DNA of 64,000 nucleotides from GCA-003244245 sp050699515 (GTDB taxonomy: Bacteria; Actinomycetota; Actinomycetes; Mycobacteriales; Pseudonocardiaceae). How positions within the stretch are numbered: the first letter of the stretch is position 1; each line of letters begins with the position of its first letter. The translations under genes were made by a program, and so were the position numbers. The stretch is taken from assembly GCA_050699515.1 (NCBI GenBank), contig JBOHFF010000071.1:1-64000 (forward strand). The letters are read 5' to 3'. This document shows positions 25,440 to 34,560 of the stretch, in pieces. Under the pieces are notes generated by a model. It had not been told where the DNA came from and did not search any database. It saw nothing but the letters and a program-made list of their open reading frames with translations.

Positions 25440-25890
25440 CGGCAGGTGATTCGGGTGCGAGCCGTTTGGCACGTGCCTCGGTGTGGTTGGGCGAGGGTAG
25501 GCGGATCGCCATAGGGCGTTGCTCGGCCCGGCGGATACGCAGGGACGGTGGTGCGGGGTATTCGCCGTGCGGAGCGTCGGGATGCTGCGGGTGCACCAGG
25601 TTCAGCAGTGCCCGCAATGTCCATTGCGGCGCGCCTTCGTAGGCCCACACCACGACCTCGGGTGTGAAGATATCGACGTCGCCGCGTTCCGGCACTCTAG
25701 CGGCGGTGATCCGGGCAAAATCGCGGATGGTGAGCAGATCGATGTAGTGCGGCCAGTGATAGGCGGCGACCAGCGCGGTCGGCGTTGCTTTGGGCCCACA
25801 GCAATACACCGTGAACCCATCAGCCAGCACGTCCAGCAGCAGCCGCTCGATCTCCGGTGACAGGCAGTCGACGGTCGTGGTCTCGGTCAT
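25420..25890 (-). CDS. Conserved hypothetical protein
   Basis: Encodes 156 residues that I cannot assign to a family. The N-terminus has LLLDVLADGFTVYCCGPKATP and LVAAYHWPHYIDLLTI, suggesting a small alpha/beta fold; the C-terminal ~50 residues are Pro/Arg-rich and probably disordered. There is no signal peptide or membrane segment. The ATG is well placed, and coding bias matches the surrounding genome. It converges on the HNH gene with a 20-base overlap. Confidence 0.65.
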   Translation of the reverse strand: MTETTTVDCLSPEIERLLLDVLADGFTVYCCGPKATPTALVAAYHWPHYIDLLTIRDFARITAARVPERGDVDIFTPEVVVWAYEGAPQWTLRALLNLVHPQHPDAPHGEYPAPPSLRIRRAEQRPMAIRLPSPNHTEARAKRLAPESPAVIGGSG

Positions 25891-26113
25891 CTCGCGCTTT
25901 CAATACGGGTGATCGGCCTGGCGATAATCGAGTGCGGGGCCTGCGGGCTGTCGTCACTGGGCACGATGCCGTGGCCGCGGCGGACGCCGACCCGACATGT
26001 CAAGGACGGCGATCGGACGTTTGGTGGACATCTGCGCTGTCAGTTGGCTCTGATCCGCACGACAGGTCGCATACTGCTGGCCACGTTGTGTGTTCAGGTC
26101 GGCTCGGAGGGTG

Positions 26114-27466
26114 ATGACGATGGCTGGTGGTCTGCTTCCGCGGACGAGGTTGGAGCAGCTCGTGCGCCAGTTACGGCGTACGAAGGCCGAGTTCCAGAAA
26201 GACTTCGCTCGCGCATCGGATCAGCTCGACGAACGGCTCACCGTCTCGACGCGGCAGGTGACCCGCTGGCTGGCGGGCGAGCTCGATGGTATTCCGCACG
26301 CGGCGGCCTGCCGGGTCCTGGAGCAGATGTTCGGTGAGCGCGCCGAGCGGCTGTTCGGGCCGCCGGTCCCGACGTCTCGGGTCGAGGTCACTACGGTCGA
26401 GGTACCGGTACCGGTCGGCAGCCAGCCGGTGGAGGACGTGGCATTGCAGAGGGAGGTGGCGATGGCCGCCGCCGAGTCGGCGCGTTTCGGACAGTTCGCC
26501 GAGCAGTCCAACGTCGGTCCGCGCACTCTGGAACAGTTCCGGGCTGACCTGACGCGGATCGTCATGACCTATCCGAACCGGCCCGTCTACCCGATATTCG
26601 TCGAAGTGCAAGAGTTGCGGAACCGGGCGTTCGAGCTGCTTGAAGGCCGCCAGTATCCGGAGCAGAGCCGCGAGCTGTACCTGGTGGCTGGTGTGTTGTG
26701 TGGGGTGCTCGCCAATGCCTCATTCGATCTTGGTTGGCTGCCTGCGGCCGAAACACAGGCTCGAACCGCGTTTCTATGCGCCGAGCTGGCCGGGAACAAC
26801 GCGCTGCGTGCCTGGGTGCGTGGTACGCAAAGCCTGGTGGCCTACTGGGACGAGCGATCCCGCGCCGCTGTCGAGTTGGCCATGGACGGCTGGCGGTATG
26901 TCCCGGAGACCGGGACGGCCAGGGTCCGGCTGGCCTCGATCGAGGCCCGGGCGCACGCCCGACTGCGTGACCAGCGGGCCACCGAAAATGCGCTCGCCCG
27001 AGCCGAGCAGGCCCGCGAGGAGGTGCGGGGGCCGGACGACCCTTGCGGGATGCTCGCCTTCCCCCTAGCCAAGCAGAGCTACTGCGCCTCGACCGCACGG
27101 CTGTGGCTGGGTGGGCAGGACAGCTACATCGAGGCCGAGCGAGACGCGGCTCAGGCTGTCGAACTCTATGAGGCCGACCCCGCGGAGCACCGCCGGCTTG
27201 GTGAGTTGTGCCTGGCGCGGTTGGACCTCGCTGCAGCCCGGCTCGGTCGTGACGATCTCGACGGCGCTGTTGAACAGTTTCAGGGTGTGCTGGCGATCGC
27301 CACTCAGCGCCGTATCGAAAGCGTTTCGCGCCGCCTGAACCAGGTGAGCCGCGCGCTGCGGCGACCGAGGTATCAGACCTCCGCGCTGGCGCTGGATCTG
27401 CACGACCAGATCCGCAGCTTCACCTGTGACTACGCACCCCCTGCACTCCCCGGAGCCAGCGGGTGA
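26114..27466 (+). CDS. Helix-turn-helix regulator with tetratricopeptide-like repeats
   Basis: Encodes about 450 residues. The N-terminal part (LVRQLRRTKAEFQKDFARAS, then LTVSTRQVTRWLAGELDG) resembles the XRE-like DNA-binding region of large actinomycete regulators. From about residue 150 to the end, Ala/Leu/Glu-rich helical pairs (for example AAETQARTAFLCAELAGNN) look like TPR-type repeats. Such proteins may sense a peptide or small molecule. Starts at 26090, 26114 and 26120 are possible; GGAGG at 26106 supports 26114 or 26120. The stop overlaps the next gene's GTG, so the two are coupled. Confidence 0.75.
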   Translation: MTMAGGLLPRTRLEQLVRQLRRTKAEFQKDFARASDQLDERLTVSTRQVTRWLAGELDGIPHAAACRVLEQMFGERAERLFGPPVPTSRVEVTTVEVPVPVGSQPVEDVALQREVAMAAAESARFGQFAEQSNVGPRTLEQFRADLTRIVMTYPNRPVYPIFVEVQELRNRAFELLEGRQYPEQSRELYLVAGVLCGVLANASFDLGWLPAAETQARTAFLCAELAGNNALRAWVRGTQSLVAYWDERSRAAVELAMDGWRYVPETGTARVRLASIEARAHARLRDQRATENALARAEQAREEVRGPDDPCGMLAFPLAKQSYCASTARLWLGGQDSYIEAERDAAQAVELYEADPAEHRRLGELCLARLDLAAARLGRDDLDGAVEQFQGVLAIATQRRIESVSRRLNQVSRALRRPRYQTSALALDLHDQIRSFTCDYAPPALPGASG

Positions 27467-28308
27467 GTGCTCCGGTCACGATCGGGCTGCTGCACCCGGG
27501 CCGGATGGGGGCCGCCGTCGCCGCGCACCTCACGATCAGCGGCCACACTGTCCTGTGGTGTCCCGACGGGCGCAGCACGGCTACTCTCCATCGCGCTGAG
27601 GACGCTGGACTGCGTCCGGCTTCGCTCGGTGAACTGGTCAGCAACAGCGAGATCGTCCTGTCGATCTGCCCGCCCGCGGTGGCCGAGGAGATCGCCAACA
27701 CGGTTGCTGGACTCGGGTACCGCGGTATCTACGTCGAGGCGAACGCGATCAGCCCCGCGCGGATGCACCGGATCGCCACCGTATTCACCGACGCCGAAAC
27801 GACCGTTATCGACGGGTGCATCTTCGGGTCACCCCCCGGCGGGCAAGCTTCCGTGCGGCTCTACCTCGCCGGCGTTCCGACCGCAAGCCGTCAGGTCGCG
27901 GACCTGTTCACCGGCTCGCTCGTCGAACCGGTGATTCTCGGGGAGGACCCGGGCCAGGCCAGCGCGCTGAAGATGACCTTCGCCTGCTTCCAGCGAACCA
28001 GCCGCGCCGCTGCTGCCCTGGCGCACGCTCTGGCCGACGATCATGGCATCACCCAGGCCCTGCTGGCCGAGGCGGAGCGGATGCCCCGCGACATCCTGGC
28101 CGATCGGGAGTATCTGCTCAGCGTCGCCGCCCGCGCCTGGCGCTGGGCACCGGAGATGCACGAGGTCGCCGACACCCTGCGCGCCCAGCACCTACCGCCC
28201 GATCTCGCCTTGGCCACCGCCGAGATCCTGCGTCGCTGGGCCGACACCACCACCGACCAACCGCCGGATCTGGCCAGCATCCTGCGGCAGCTCCACGCTC
28301 GTACCTGA
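27463..28308 (+). CDS. NAD(P)-binding protein with DUF1932 C-terminal domain
   Basis: Encodes 281 residues of the 6-phosphogluconate/3-hydroxyisobutyrate dehydrogenase superfamily. The N-terminal Rossmann motif is GLLHPGRMGAAVA (residues 8-20), followed by SICPPAVAEEIA and YVEANAISPARM. The C-terminal half matches the DUF1932 arrangement, with LKMTFACFQRTS near residue 168. The substrate is unknown. Its GTG overlaps the regulator's stop, suggesting that the regulator controls it or responds to its product. Its last codons lie inside a direct repeat that recurs after vapB. Confidence 0.78.
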   Translation: MSAPVTIGLLHPGRMGAAVAAHLTISGHTVLWCPDGRSTATLHRAEDAGLRPASLGELVSNSEIVLSICPPAVAEEIANTVAGLGYRGIYVEANAISPARMHRIATVFTDAETTVIDGCIFGSPPGGQASVRLYLAGVPTASRQVADLFTGSLVEPVILGEDPGQASALKMTFACFQRTSRAAAALAHALADDHGITQALLAEAERMPRDILADREYLLSVAARAWRWAPEMHEVADTLRAQHLPPDLALATAEILRRWADTTTDQPPDLASILRQLHART

Positions 28309-28323
28309 CCGGCGTCACGCGGG
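28293..28323 (+). repeat. Direct repeat, left copy flanking vapBC
   Basis: This 31-base stretch, with a perfect 23-base core starting GTACCTGACCGGCG at 28301, recurs at 29166-29196 with 29 of 31 matches. It spans the last codons and stop of the DUF1932 gene. The two copies bracket the VapBC module. Confidence 0.85.
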
Positions 28324-28363
28324 TCGATTTCTCCACGACCTGCGACGAGCGGGCAACCCCTTC

Positions 28364-28807
28364 TCACACCTCGACGAAGCCCAGCGCGATCCCGGCCTGC
28401 CGTTGGGCTTTATCGCGGCTCGCGAGACCGAGCGAATCACCAGGGTCCAGTAGGGGGACGGCGGCGAGGGTGGCGACTGCGAGGTGCATCGCATCGAGCG
28501 ACTGTAACGCGTGCTCACGGACGATCTGTAGAGCACGGAGTTCCACTTGCTCGGTGTCGGCTCGAAGCAGTGTGACTGTCCCGTCCTTCCCGGTATCGGC
28601 CGCGAGCACAGCGAGCAAGGCATCGATGTCGCCGCGCCGCCCCACCCGAGTAGCCCGCACCAATGTGGACGTCACCTCAACGATAGTCCAGGTTGCTGTC
28701 ACCAGAAGGTGATCGGTGCCGGCGAGTAGAGCCGCCGCCTCCGCGTGCCCTTCCTCGCCGGGCAGATACGCTCGCGCGAGCACCGACGAGTCGACGTAGA
28801 CCAGCAC
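28364..28807 (-). CDS. vapC: PIN-domain toxin, VapC family
   Basis: Encodes a 147-residue PIN-domain ribonuclease. The acidic active-site residues fall in VYVDSSVLARAY (D6), TWTIVEVTSTLV (E44), SLDAMHLAVA and LLDPGDSLGLASRDKAQ. VapC toxins cleave tRNA or rRNA to stop translation when the partner antitoxin is lost. The GTG start lies directly after the antitoxin stop without a gap, the usual antitoxin-first arrangement. Confidence 0.88.
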   Translation of the reverse strand: MLVYVDSSVLARAYLPGEEGHAEAAALLAGTDHLLVTATWTIVEVTSTLVRATRVGRRGDIDALLAVLAADTGKDGTVTLLRADTEQVELRALQIVREHALQSLDAMHLAVATLAAVPLLDPGDSLGLASRDKAQRQAGIALGFVEV

Positions 28808-29104
28808 TCAGCGTCCGTCGGCCAGCAGTTCGCTGAGGATCGGACCGATGCCCTGCACCGACGCCAAAGCAGCCTCCCGGTCGGGAGCGGGCACGGTGAC
28901 GGCTGCGGGGGTGGCGAGTACGCCCAGCCGCCGGGCTCGCCCCCGCAAGGTGGCCCTGGCGTCGCCGGACTCGTCGGCCACTCCCTGCTCCAAGAGTTCC
29001 GTTGCGATCGCGTTGGCCGAGCGCCCGGAACGGCGCGCCCGGCCGGTGATCGGAGCGTGTAGGTCGTCGGGGATCCGGAGCAACAGCTGTCGTATGAGCG
29101 CCAT
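28808..29104 (-). CDS. vapB: VapB-like antitoxin
   Basis: Encodes 98 residues. The N-terminus MALIRQLLLRIPDDLHAPIT followed by SGRSANAIATELLEQGV looks like a ribbon-helix-helix or Arc-type DNA-binding fold, typical of VapB. The C-terminal part (about 60-98) should wrap the toxin. I used the internal ATG because the longer frame to 29191 adds sequence out of the repeat and unconserved residues. Confidence 0.82.
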   Translation of the reverse strand: MALIRQLLLRIPDDLHAPITGRARRSGRSANAIATELLEQGVADESGDARATLRGRARRLGVLATPAAVTVPAPDREAALASVQGIGPILSELLADGR

Positions 29105-29165
29105 GATATCAATATGACTGCACCGAGTGATAGCTTGACTGGTGCCCTGTGAGGGCGCGCTATGA

Positions 29166-29196
29166 CCACGCCGGTACCTGACCGGCGTCACGCGGG
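29166..29196 (+). repeat. Direct repeat, right copy flanking vapBC
   Basis: Partner of the repeat at 28293-28323: 29 of 31 positions match, and the last 23 bases (29174-29196) are identical. It lies upstream of vapB, between it and the NB-ARC gene. Confidence 0.85.
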
Positions 29197-29263
29197 AAGA
29201 TCAAAACTTACACTGGCATGCTGACATCCCTAGGAACCCTCGCGAGGGCCGGAGGGCGATGGT

Positions 29264-31496
29264 GTGGTTACGCAAGTCCGTGCCGTGCGTTGGCGTCTGC
29301 CGGGGTCGTCGTGGCGGTCTCGGGTGGGGTGGGGTCTATTCGGGTGGGCGCTGTCGGTGGTGTGTGTGGCGCTGCCGGTCTGGGCGGTTACGGCAGGGAA
29401 CCTGAATGAGGTAGCCGGCTGGGCGAACATCCTGGCGCTGCCGATCACCGCGCTGGGTCTGGTACTGGTGCTCGCCGACCGGGCGCGGGTGCGCACACCT
29501 GCCGAGACAGTGGATGCTGCCCGGCGGCCGTGGATGGTCCCTCCGTTGGATCGGATGGTGGAGCGACCCGAACTGGGTGATCGGCTGGTGGCGGCATTGG
29601 CGGCTTCGACGCCGGCCGAGGTGGGGTTGACGACCGGGCTGCAGGGGGCGGGTGGCTTCGGCAAGACTCGCTTGGCGACGTGGGTGTGTCACCGGCCGGA
29701 GATCGACCAGCGCTATCCCGGTGGCCTGCTCTGGGTGACGGTGGGTCAGGAGGTGCGCGGCGCGGACCTCGCGGAGCGCATCAATGATCTGGCTTTCGTG
29801 CTGAGCGGGCAGCGACCAGCGATCTCGGACCCGGACGCCGCCGGAGCTGAGCTGGGCCGGCTGCTGGACGAGCGTGCGCCGGTGTTGCTGGTCGTCGACG
29901 ATGTGTGGGAGGAGCCGCAGCTGCGGCCCTTTCGCGTCGGCGGCCGGTGCTGCACCCGACTGGTCACCACCCGCATCCCCGACCTGTTGCCCGTTGACGG
30001 ACCGCGGATCCGGGTGGACGCGATGTCCGGCGATCAGGCCCGCCAGCTGGTCATGGACGGGGTATCGGGACTGCCTGCTGACTTGGCGGATCGGCTGGTG
30101 GGTCTGGCTGGACGGTGGCCGGTGCTGCTGAACCTGATCAATGGTGTGCTGCGGCGCCGGGTGGCCTGCGGGCAGCGGTCACAGCGCGCAGCAGCCGAGA
30201 TGGTGGACCGGTTGGTCGCCGACGGACCGGTGGCGTTCGATCCAGCCCGGCCAGTGGACCGTAACCAGGCGGTGGCGGCCACCATTGCCGCGAGCCTGGC
30301 CCTGGTGGACCCGGCCGACCGGCAACGCTACCTCGACCTGGCGATCTTCCCTGAGGACGTCGACATTCCGCTGGATGTGCTGAAACTGCTCTGGCCCTGC
30401 TGCCGGGTCGAGGCACTGTGCGACGAGCTGGTGGGGCTGGGTCTGGTCGCCGACCACAGGCTGGACCCGCCAGGCCCGCGCCTGGTGCTGCACGACGTGA
30501 TGCGCGCCTACCTGCAGACTCGCCGTAGTGCCCCAGAACACACGGAGGTACACCGGCGGCTGACTGCTGCTGCGGCCGAGCTCCTGCCCATCTCCGAGCG
30601 GTCGAGCACGCCGTGGTGGCTGCTGCCGGCACACGCCGGCTACCTGTGGCGTTATCTGCCCTCCCACCTGCACAAGGCGGGTCAAGACGACGCACTGGCC
30701 GATCTGGTCTGTGATCTGCGGTGGGTGGAGGCCAAGACCCGGCGATTCGGATCGGTGGTCACAGTTCAGACCGACCTGGAGCTGGTCGACACCCCCACCG
30801 CTGCCACCCTTGCGGCAAGTGCTGCGGCATGCTGCGCCCTTGCTCGGTTCGATCGACCCACCGGCCGCCCTCGGCGCGACCCTCGCCAGCCGAGTGCACG
30901 GCGTACCCGCGCTGCAAGCCGCCCTTGACAGTTATCGGGGTGTGCTGCCTCGGCCACGGCTGGAGCCTGCCTGGCCGCTGCCTGACCAGCCTGACCTGGC
31001 TCAGCTAGCCACTCCGACCGGTCACACCGGCGGAGTGTGGGGTTGTGCATTCTCCCCGACCGGGATCCTGCTTGCCACCACCAGCGGTGATGGGACGGTG
31101 CGGTTGTGGCGGGTTCGCGACGGCACCCAACAGGCGGTACTCACAGGCCACACCGGCGGAGTGTGGGGCTGTGCGTTCTCCCCGGACGGGGCCCTGCTCG
31201 CTACCGCCAGCGACGACCGGACAGTGCGGCTGTGGCAGGTCAGCGATGGCACCGAACACGCAATACTGACCGGACACGAGAGCTGGGTCGAATGGTGCGC
31301 GTTCTCCCCGGACGGCACTCTGCTCGCTACCGCCAGCAATGACCAGACGGTCCGGGTATGGCAGGTCGCTAGTGGTCGATGCCACTGCGCTCTCCGACTA
31401 GCTAGCCCCGTGGTCGGGATTTCCTGGCATCCCGAGGCCACCACCCTCTGCACCGTCGGTGGAGCTGGCATTTACCTACTCAACTACCTGCCGTAG
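29264..31496 (+). pseudogene. Membrane-anchored NB-ARC/WD40 STAND protein, frameshifted
   Basis: The first frame (29264-30928) encodes two N-terminal membrane helices (about 22-42 and 50-72), an NB-ARC NTPase with Walker A GAGGFGKT (128-135) and Walker B VLLVVDDVW (207-215), and part of a helical region. The second frame, from about 30810 to 31496, continues the helical region (LRQVLRHAAPLLGS) and adds three clear WD40 repeats (GHTGGVWGCAFSP, then LATASDDRTVRLW) plus a degenerate fourth. Dropping one C from the CCC at 30807-30809 joins them seamlessly. The start is a GTG seven bases after GGAGGG. A sequencing error would restore one ~743-residue gene. Confidence 0.8.
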
Positions 31497-31518
31497 AGCC
31501 GGGAATGTTCTGGAGGAT

Positions 31519-32085
31519 TCAGCGGGCTCGCCAGGCGAGTGGAGAGGTACGCACTGCGGCGTCGGCGATGCGGCGGGCGGCGTCGGTGTGCAGGTCGGCG
31601 CGGGAGGACTCGATCCAGCCTTGGGCCTTGGCGTAACCCGCGTTCTGGTACTCGATCGCTTGGATCAGACATTCGAGCTTGTCGGCGTCTTTCGCGCAAC
31701 GTGCTTCGGCAGTCTGCTGCGCCTCGTACTCGATGACCGACTCCTGCACGGTCTTGCGGGCGGTGTCGGGCAATGCGGCGGTCTGGTCAGCGGTGATCAC
31801 TTCGGGGGAGCGCTCATCGAGGTACGGTCCGGCGGTGTGCGGGATGTCGCCGGTGCGGGTCTCCGGCGAGTCGTGCCAGATCGCGAGCAGCGCCGCCCGG
31901 CCTGGCTCGGCGCCCTCGATCGCCGCGATGATCGAGGCGAGTTGGGCGACCCGCAGGCTGTGTTCCGCGACCGACTCGGGATCGCGGACACCGAGATGCC
32001 ACCAGCCGGTCCGCCGCATCCGCTTGAGCACCCCGAGCTCGAAGGCGAAGCTCGCGACGGCGGCGTCCTGTTCGTCTGAATTCAC
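31519..32085 (-). CDS. HD-domain hydrolase, 5'-deoxynucleotidase-like
   Basis: Encodes about 188 residues. The HD-domain metal ligands are visible in SVAEHSLRVAQLA (His), IWHDSPETRTGDIP (His-Asp) and AKDADKLECLIQAIEY (Asp). This resembles YfbR/HDDC2-type enzymes that hydrolyse deoxynucleoside monophosphates, but the substrate is not proven. The GTG at 32085 follows AAGG; GTG at 32103 is an alternative. It converges on the NB-ARC/WD40 gene. Confidence 0.85.
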   Translation of the reverse strand: MNSDEQDAAVASFAFELGVLKRMRRTGWWHLGVRDPESVAEHSLRVAQLASIIAAIEGAEPGRAALLAIWHDSPETRTGDIPHTAGPYLDERSPEVITADQTAALPDTARKTVQESVIEYEAQQTAEARCAKDADKLECLIQAIEYQNAGYAKAQGWIESSRADLHTDAARRIADAAVRTSPLAWRAR

Positions 32086-32168
32086 GACCGCGACCTTACC
32101 CACCGGTGCTTTGAGACGAATTGCAGTGCAGGGGGCGCCGCAACTGCTGTAGTGAGAAGCTGATCGGC

Positions 32169-32906
32169 ATGAGGCTCGAGCACCACTTCACCGTCCCGGC
32201 GCCCATCGACACCGTCTGGCAGGCTCTGCTGGATCCGGAACGGGTGGCCCCGTGCTTCCCCGGAGCCACCATCACCTCGACCAGTGGTGAGGAGTTCGCG
32301 GGAATCGTGAAGGTCCGGCTCGGCCCGATCTCTTTACAGTACCGGGGGTCGGGCCGCTTCACCGGAACCGACGAGATGGCCCATCGGACCGTGATCGAGG
32401 CCTCGGGCACGGCATCCGGCGGCCAGGGCACCGCGGCGGCCCGGGTGCAGGCCGCTCTCGTGGAGAACGGGGATGGCACCACGGTCACCGTGATCACCGA
32501 CCTGACCGTCACGGGTAGGCCCGCCCAGTTCGGCCGGGGCCTGATCGAGGATGTCAGCAGGAAGATCCTCGGTCAGTTCGCGGACTGCCTGAGCAGCACC
32601 CTGGCACCCCAGCAGGCACCCGAACCCGCCCCACCTCCGGAACCGATCCCCTCGGAACCGATGCAACCGGCACGGGTGCAGCCGACGCAGCCGCGGCCGG
32701 TGCCACCGCCGGTGTCCGACGAGATCGATCTGCTCGACGCGGCCGGCGGAGCAGTCGCCAAACGCGCCCTGCCCGTCCTCGGCGCGCTGGTCCTGCTCGC
32801 ACTGGTCATCCGCTGGCTGCGTGCCGCGCGCAAAGCCCGCAGGAGCGCGCAGCCCACCGCGCCAGCCATGCCGGGCTCGACAGTGGAGCTACCCGAAACC
32901 GCCTGA
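32169..32906 (+). CDS. coxG: CoxG-like SRPBCC protein with C-terminal membrane anchor
   Basis: Encodes 245 residues. The SRPBCC domain (1-145) begins MRLEHHFTVPAPIDTVWQAL and includes CFPGATI and GRGLIEDVSRKILGQFADCL. A Pro/Gln-rich linker (150-182) leads to one membrane helix (about 199-217) and a basic tail. CoxG in Oligotropha recruits CO dehydrogenase to the membrane. Here the coxSLM operon is 8 kb upstream, separated by unrelated genes, so function with it is inferred. The stop lies four bases from the convergent helicase stop. Confidence 0.83.
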   Translation: MRLEHHFTVPAPIDTVWQALLDPERVAPCFPGATITSTSGEEFAGIVKVRLGPISLQYRGSGRFTGTDEMAHRTVIEASGTASGGQGTAAARVQAALVENGDGTTVTVITDLTVTGRPAQFGRGLIEDVSRKILGQFADCLSSTLAPQQAPEPAPPPEPIPSEPMQPARVQPTQPRPVPPPVSDEIDLLDAAGGAVAKRALPVLGALVLLALVIRWLRAARKARRSAQPTAPAMPGSTVELPETA

Positions 32907-32910
32907 ACGC

Positions 32911-34560
32911 TCAGTGCAGGTCGTCGGCGTCGATGATGTGGTAGGCGTAGCCCTGCTCGGCGAGGAAACGCTGGCGATGGGCGGCGTAGTCGGTGTCCAG
33001 GGTGTCTCGGGAGACCACCGAGTAGAAATGCGCCTGGCGGCCGTTGCTCTTGGGGCGTAGCAGCCGGCCCAGGCGCTGGGCTTCCTCCTGCCGGGAGCCG
33101 AACGTGCCGGAGACCTGCACGGCCAGCGAGGCCTCCGGTAGGTCGATGGAGAAGTTGGCCACCTTGGACACCACCAGCCTGCGCACCGCGCCGCTGCGGA
33201 AGGCGTCGTAGAGCTCCTCGCGCTGCCGGTTGCTGGTCGAGCCCTGCACCACCGGCGCGTCCAGCGCCTCACCGAGCTCCTCCAACTGGTCCAGGTAGGC
33301 CCCGATCACCAGGGTCGGCTCGTCAGGGTGGCGGTCCAGGATGGCGGCGACGACGGAGAGCTTGCTGCGGGCGGTGGAGCACACGCGGTAGCGCTCGTCG
33401 GGCTCCGCGGTGGCGTAGCGCAGCCGCTCGCCCTCGGTCAGGGTGACCCGGACCTCGACACAGTCGGCCGGCGCGATCCAGCCCTGGGCCTCGATGTCGC
33501 GCCACGGTGCGTCATAGCGCTTGGGTCCGATCAGGGAGAACACGTCGCCCTCCCGGCCGTCCTCGCGCACCAGGGTCGCGGTCAGTCCGAGCCGGCGGCG
33601 GGACTGCAGGTCCGCGGTCATCCGGAACACCGGTGCGGGCAGCAGGTGCACCTCGTCGTAGATGATCAGCCCCCAGTCCCGGGTGTCGAACAGATCCAGG
33701 TGCCGGTACTCGCCCTTCGACTTCCGGGTCATGATCTGGTAGGTCGCGATCGTCACCGGGCGGATCTCCTTGCGTTCCCCGGAGTACTCGCCGACCTCGT
33801 CCTCGGACAGCGAGGTGCGCGCGGTGATCTCCCGTTTCCACTGCCGACCGGCGACGGTGTTGGTGACCAGGATCAGCGTGGTCGCCTGCGCCTGGGCCAT
33901 CGCGGCGATGCCGACCAGGGTCTTGCCCGCCCCGCAGGGCAGCACCACCACCCCCGAGCCCCCGGCCCAGAATCCGGTCACCGCGTGACGCTGGTAGTCC
34001 CGCAGTGACCAGCCGTCCTCGGCCAGCTCGATCGGGTGGGCCTCCCCGTCAACGTAACCGGCCAGGTCATCGGCCGGCCAGCCGATCTTGAGCAGGCCCT
34101 GTTTGAGCCGGCCGCGCTCGGAGGGGTGCACCAGCACGGTGTCGTGATCGACCCGCGCGCCCAGCATCGGGACGATCTTGCGGTTGCGGAGCACCTCCTC
34201 GAGCACGGCGTGATCCAGGGACACCAGCACCAGCCCGTGTACCGGGTGCTGCGCCAGCTGCAGCCGACCGTAGCGGCCCATGGTGTCCACCACGTCGACC
34301 AGCAGCGGCTGCGGTACGGCGTAGCGGGAGAAGCGCACCAGCGCGTCGACGACCTGCTCGGCATCGTGCCCCGCGGCCCGGGCGTTCCACAGCGCCAGCG
34401 GGGTGACCCGGTAGGTGTGCATGTGTTCGGGTGCGCGCTCGAGCTCGGCGAAAGGCGCGATTGCGGCGCGGGCCGCGCCGGCCGCTGGATGGTCGATCTC
34501 CAGCAGCAGCGTCTTGTCGGACTGGACGATGAGTGGTCCGGCCTCAGGCGTTGAGCTCAA
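32911..34560 (-). CDS. xpb: XPB-type DNA repair helicase
   Basis: Encodes a 549-residue superfamily 2 helicase of the bacterial XPB/Ssl2 group. The N-terminal domain opens PLIVQSDKTLLLEIDHP; Walker A is LPCGAGKTLVG, the DEAH-type box is IYDEVHLLPAP, and motif VI is EEAQRLGRLLRPK. The homologue in mycobacteria is ErcC3 (Rv0861c). I chose the TTG at 34560 because GGAGG stands six bases upstream and the conserved N-terminus starts there. In mycobacteria the gene adjoins the helicase-associated-domain gene; here the conservon cluster separates them. Confidence 0.94.
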   Translation of the reverse strand: MSSTPEAGPLIVQSDKTLLLEIDHPAAGAARAAIAPFAELERAPEHMHTYRVTPLALWNARAAGHDAEQVVDALVRFSRYAVPQPLLVDVVDTMGRYGRLQLAQHPVHGLVLVSLDHAVLEEVLRNRKIVPMLGARVDHDTVLVHPSERGRLKQGLLKIGWPADDLAGYVDGEAHPIELAEDGWSLRDYQRHAVTGFWAGGSGVVVLPCGAGKTLVGIAAMAQAQATTLILVTNTVAGRQWKREITARTSLSEDEVGEYSGERKEIRPVTIATYQIMTRKSKGEYRHLDLFDTRDWGLIIYDEVHLLPAPVFRMTADLQSRRRLGLTATLVREDGREGDVFSLIGPKRYDAPWRDIEAQGWIAPADCVEVRVTLTEGERLRYATAEPDERYRVCSTARSKLSVVAAILDRHPDEPTLVIGAYLDQLEELGEALDAPVVQGSTSNRQREELYDAFRSGAVRRLVVSKVANFSIDLPEASLAVQVSGTFGSRQEEAQRLGRLLRPKSNGRQAHFYSVVSRDTLDTDYAAHRQRFLAEQGYAYHIIDADDLH

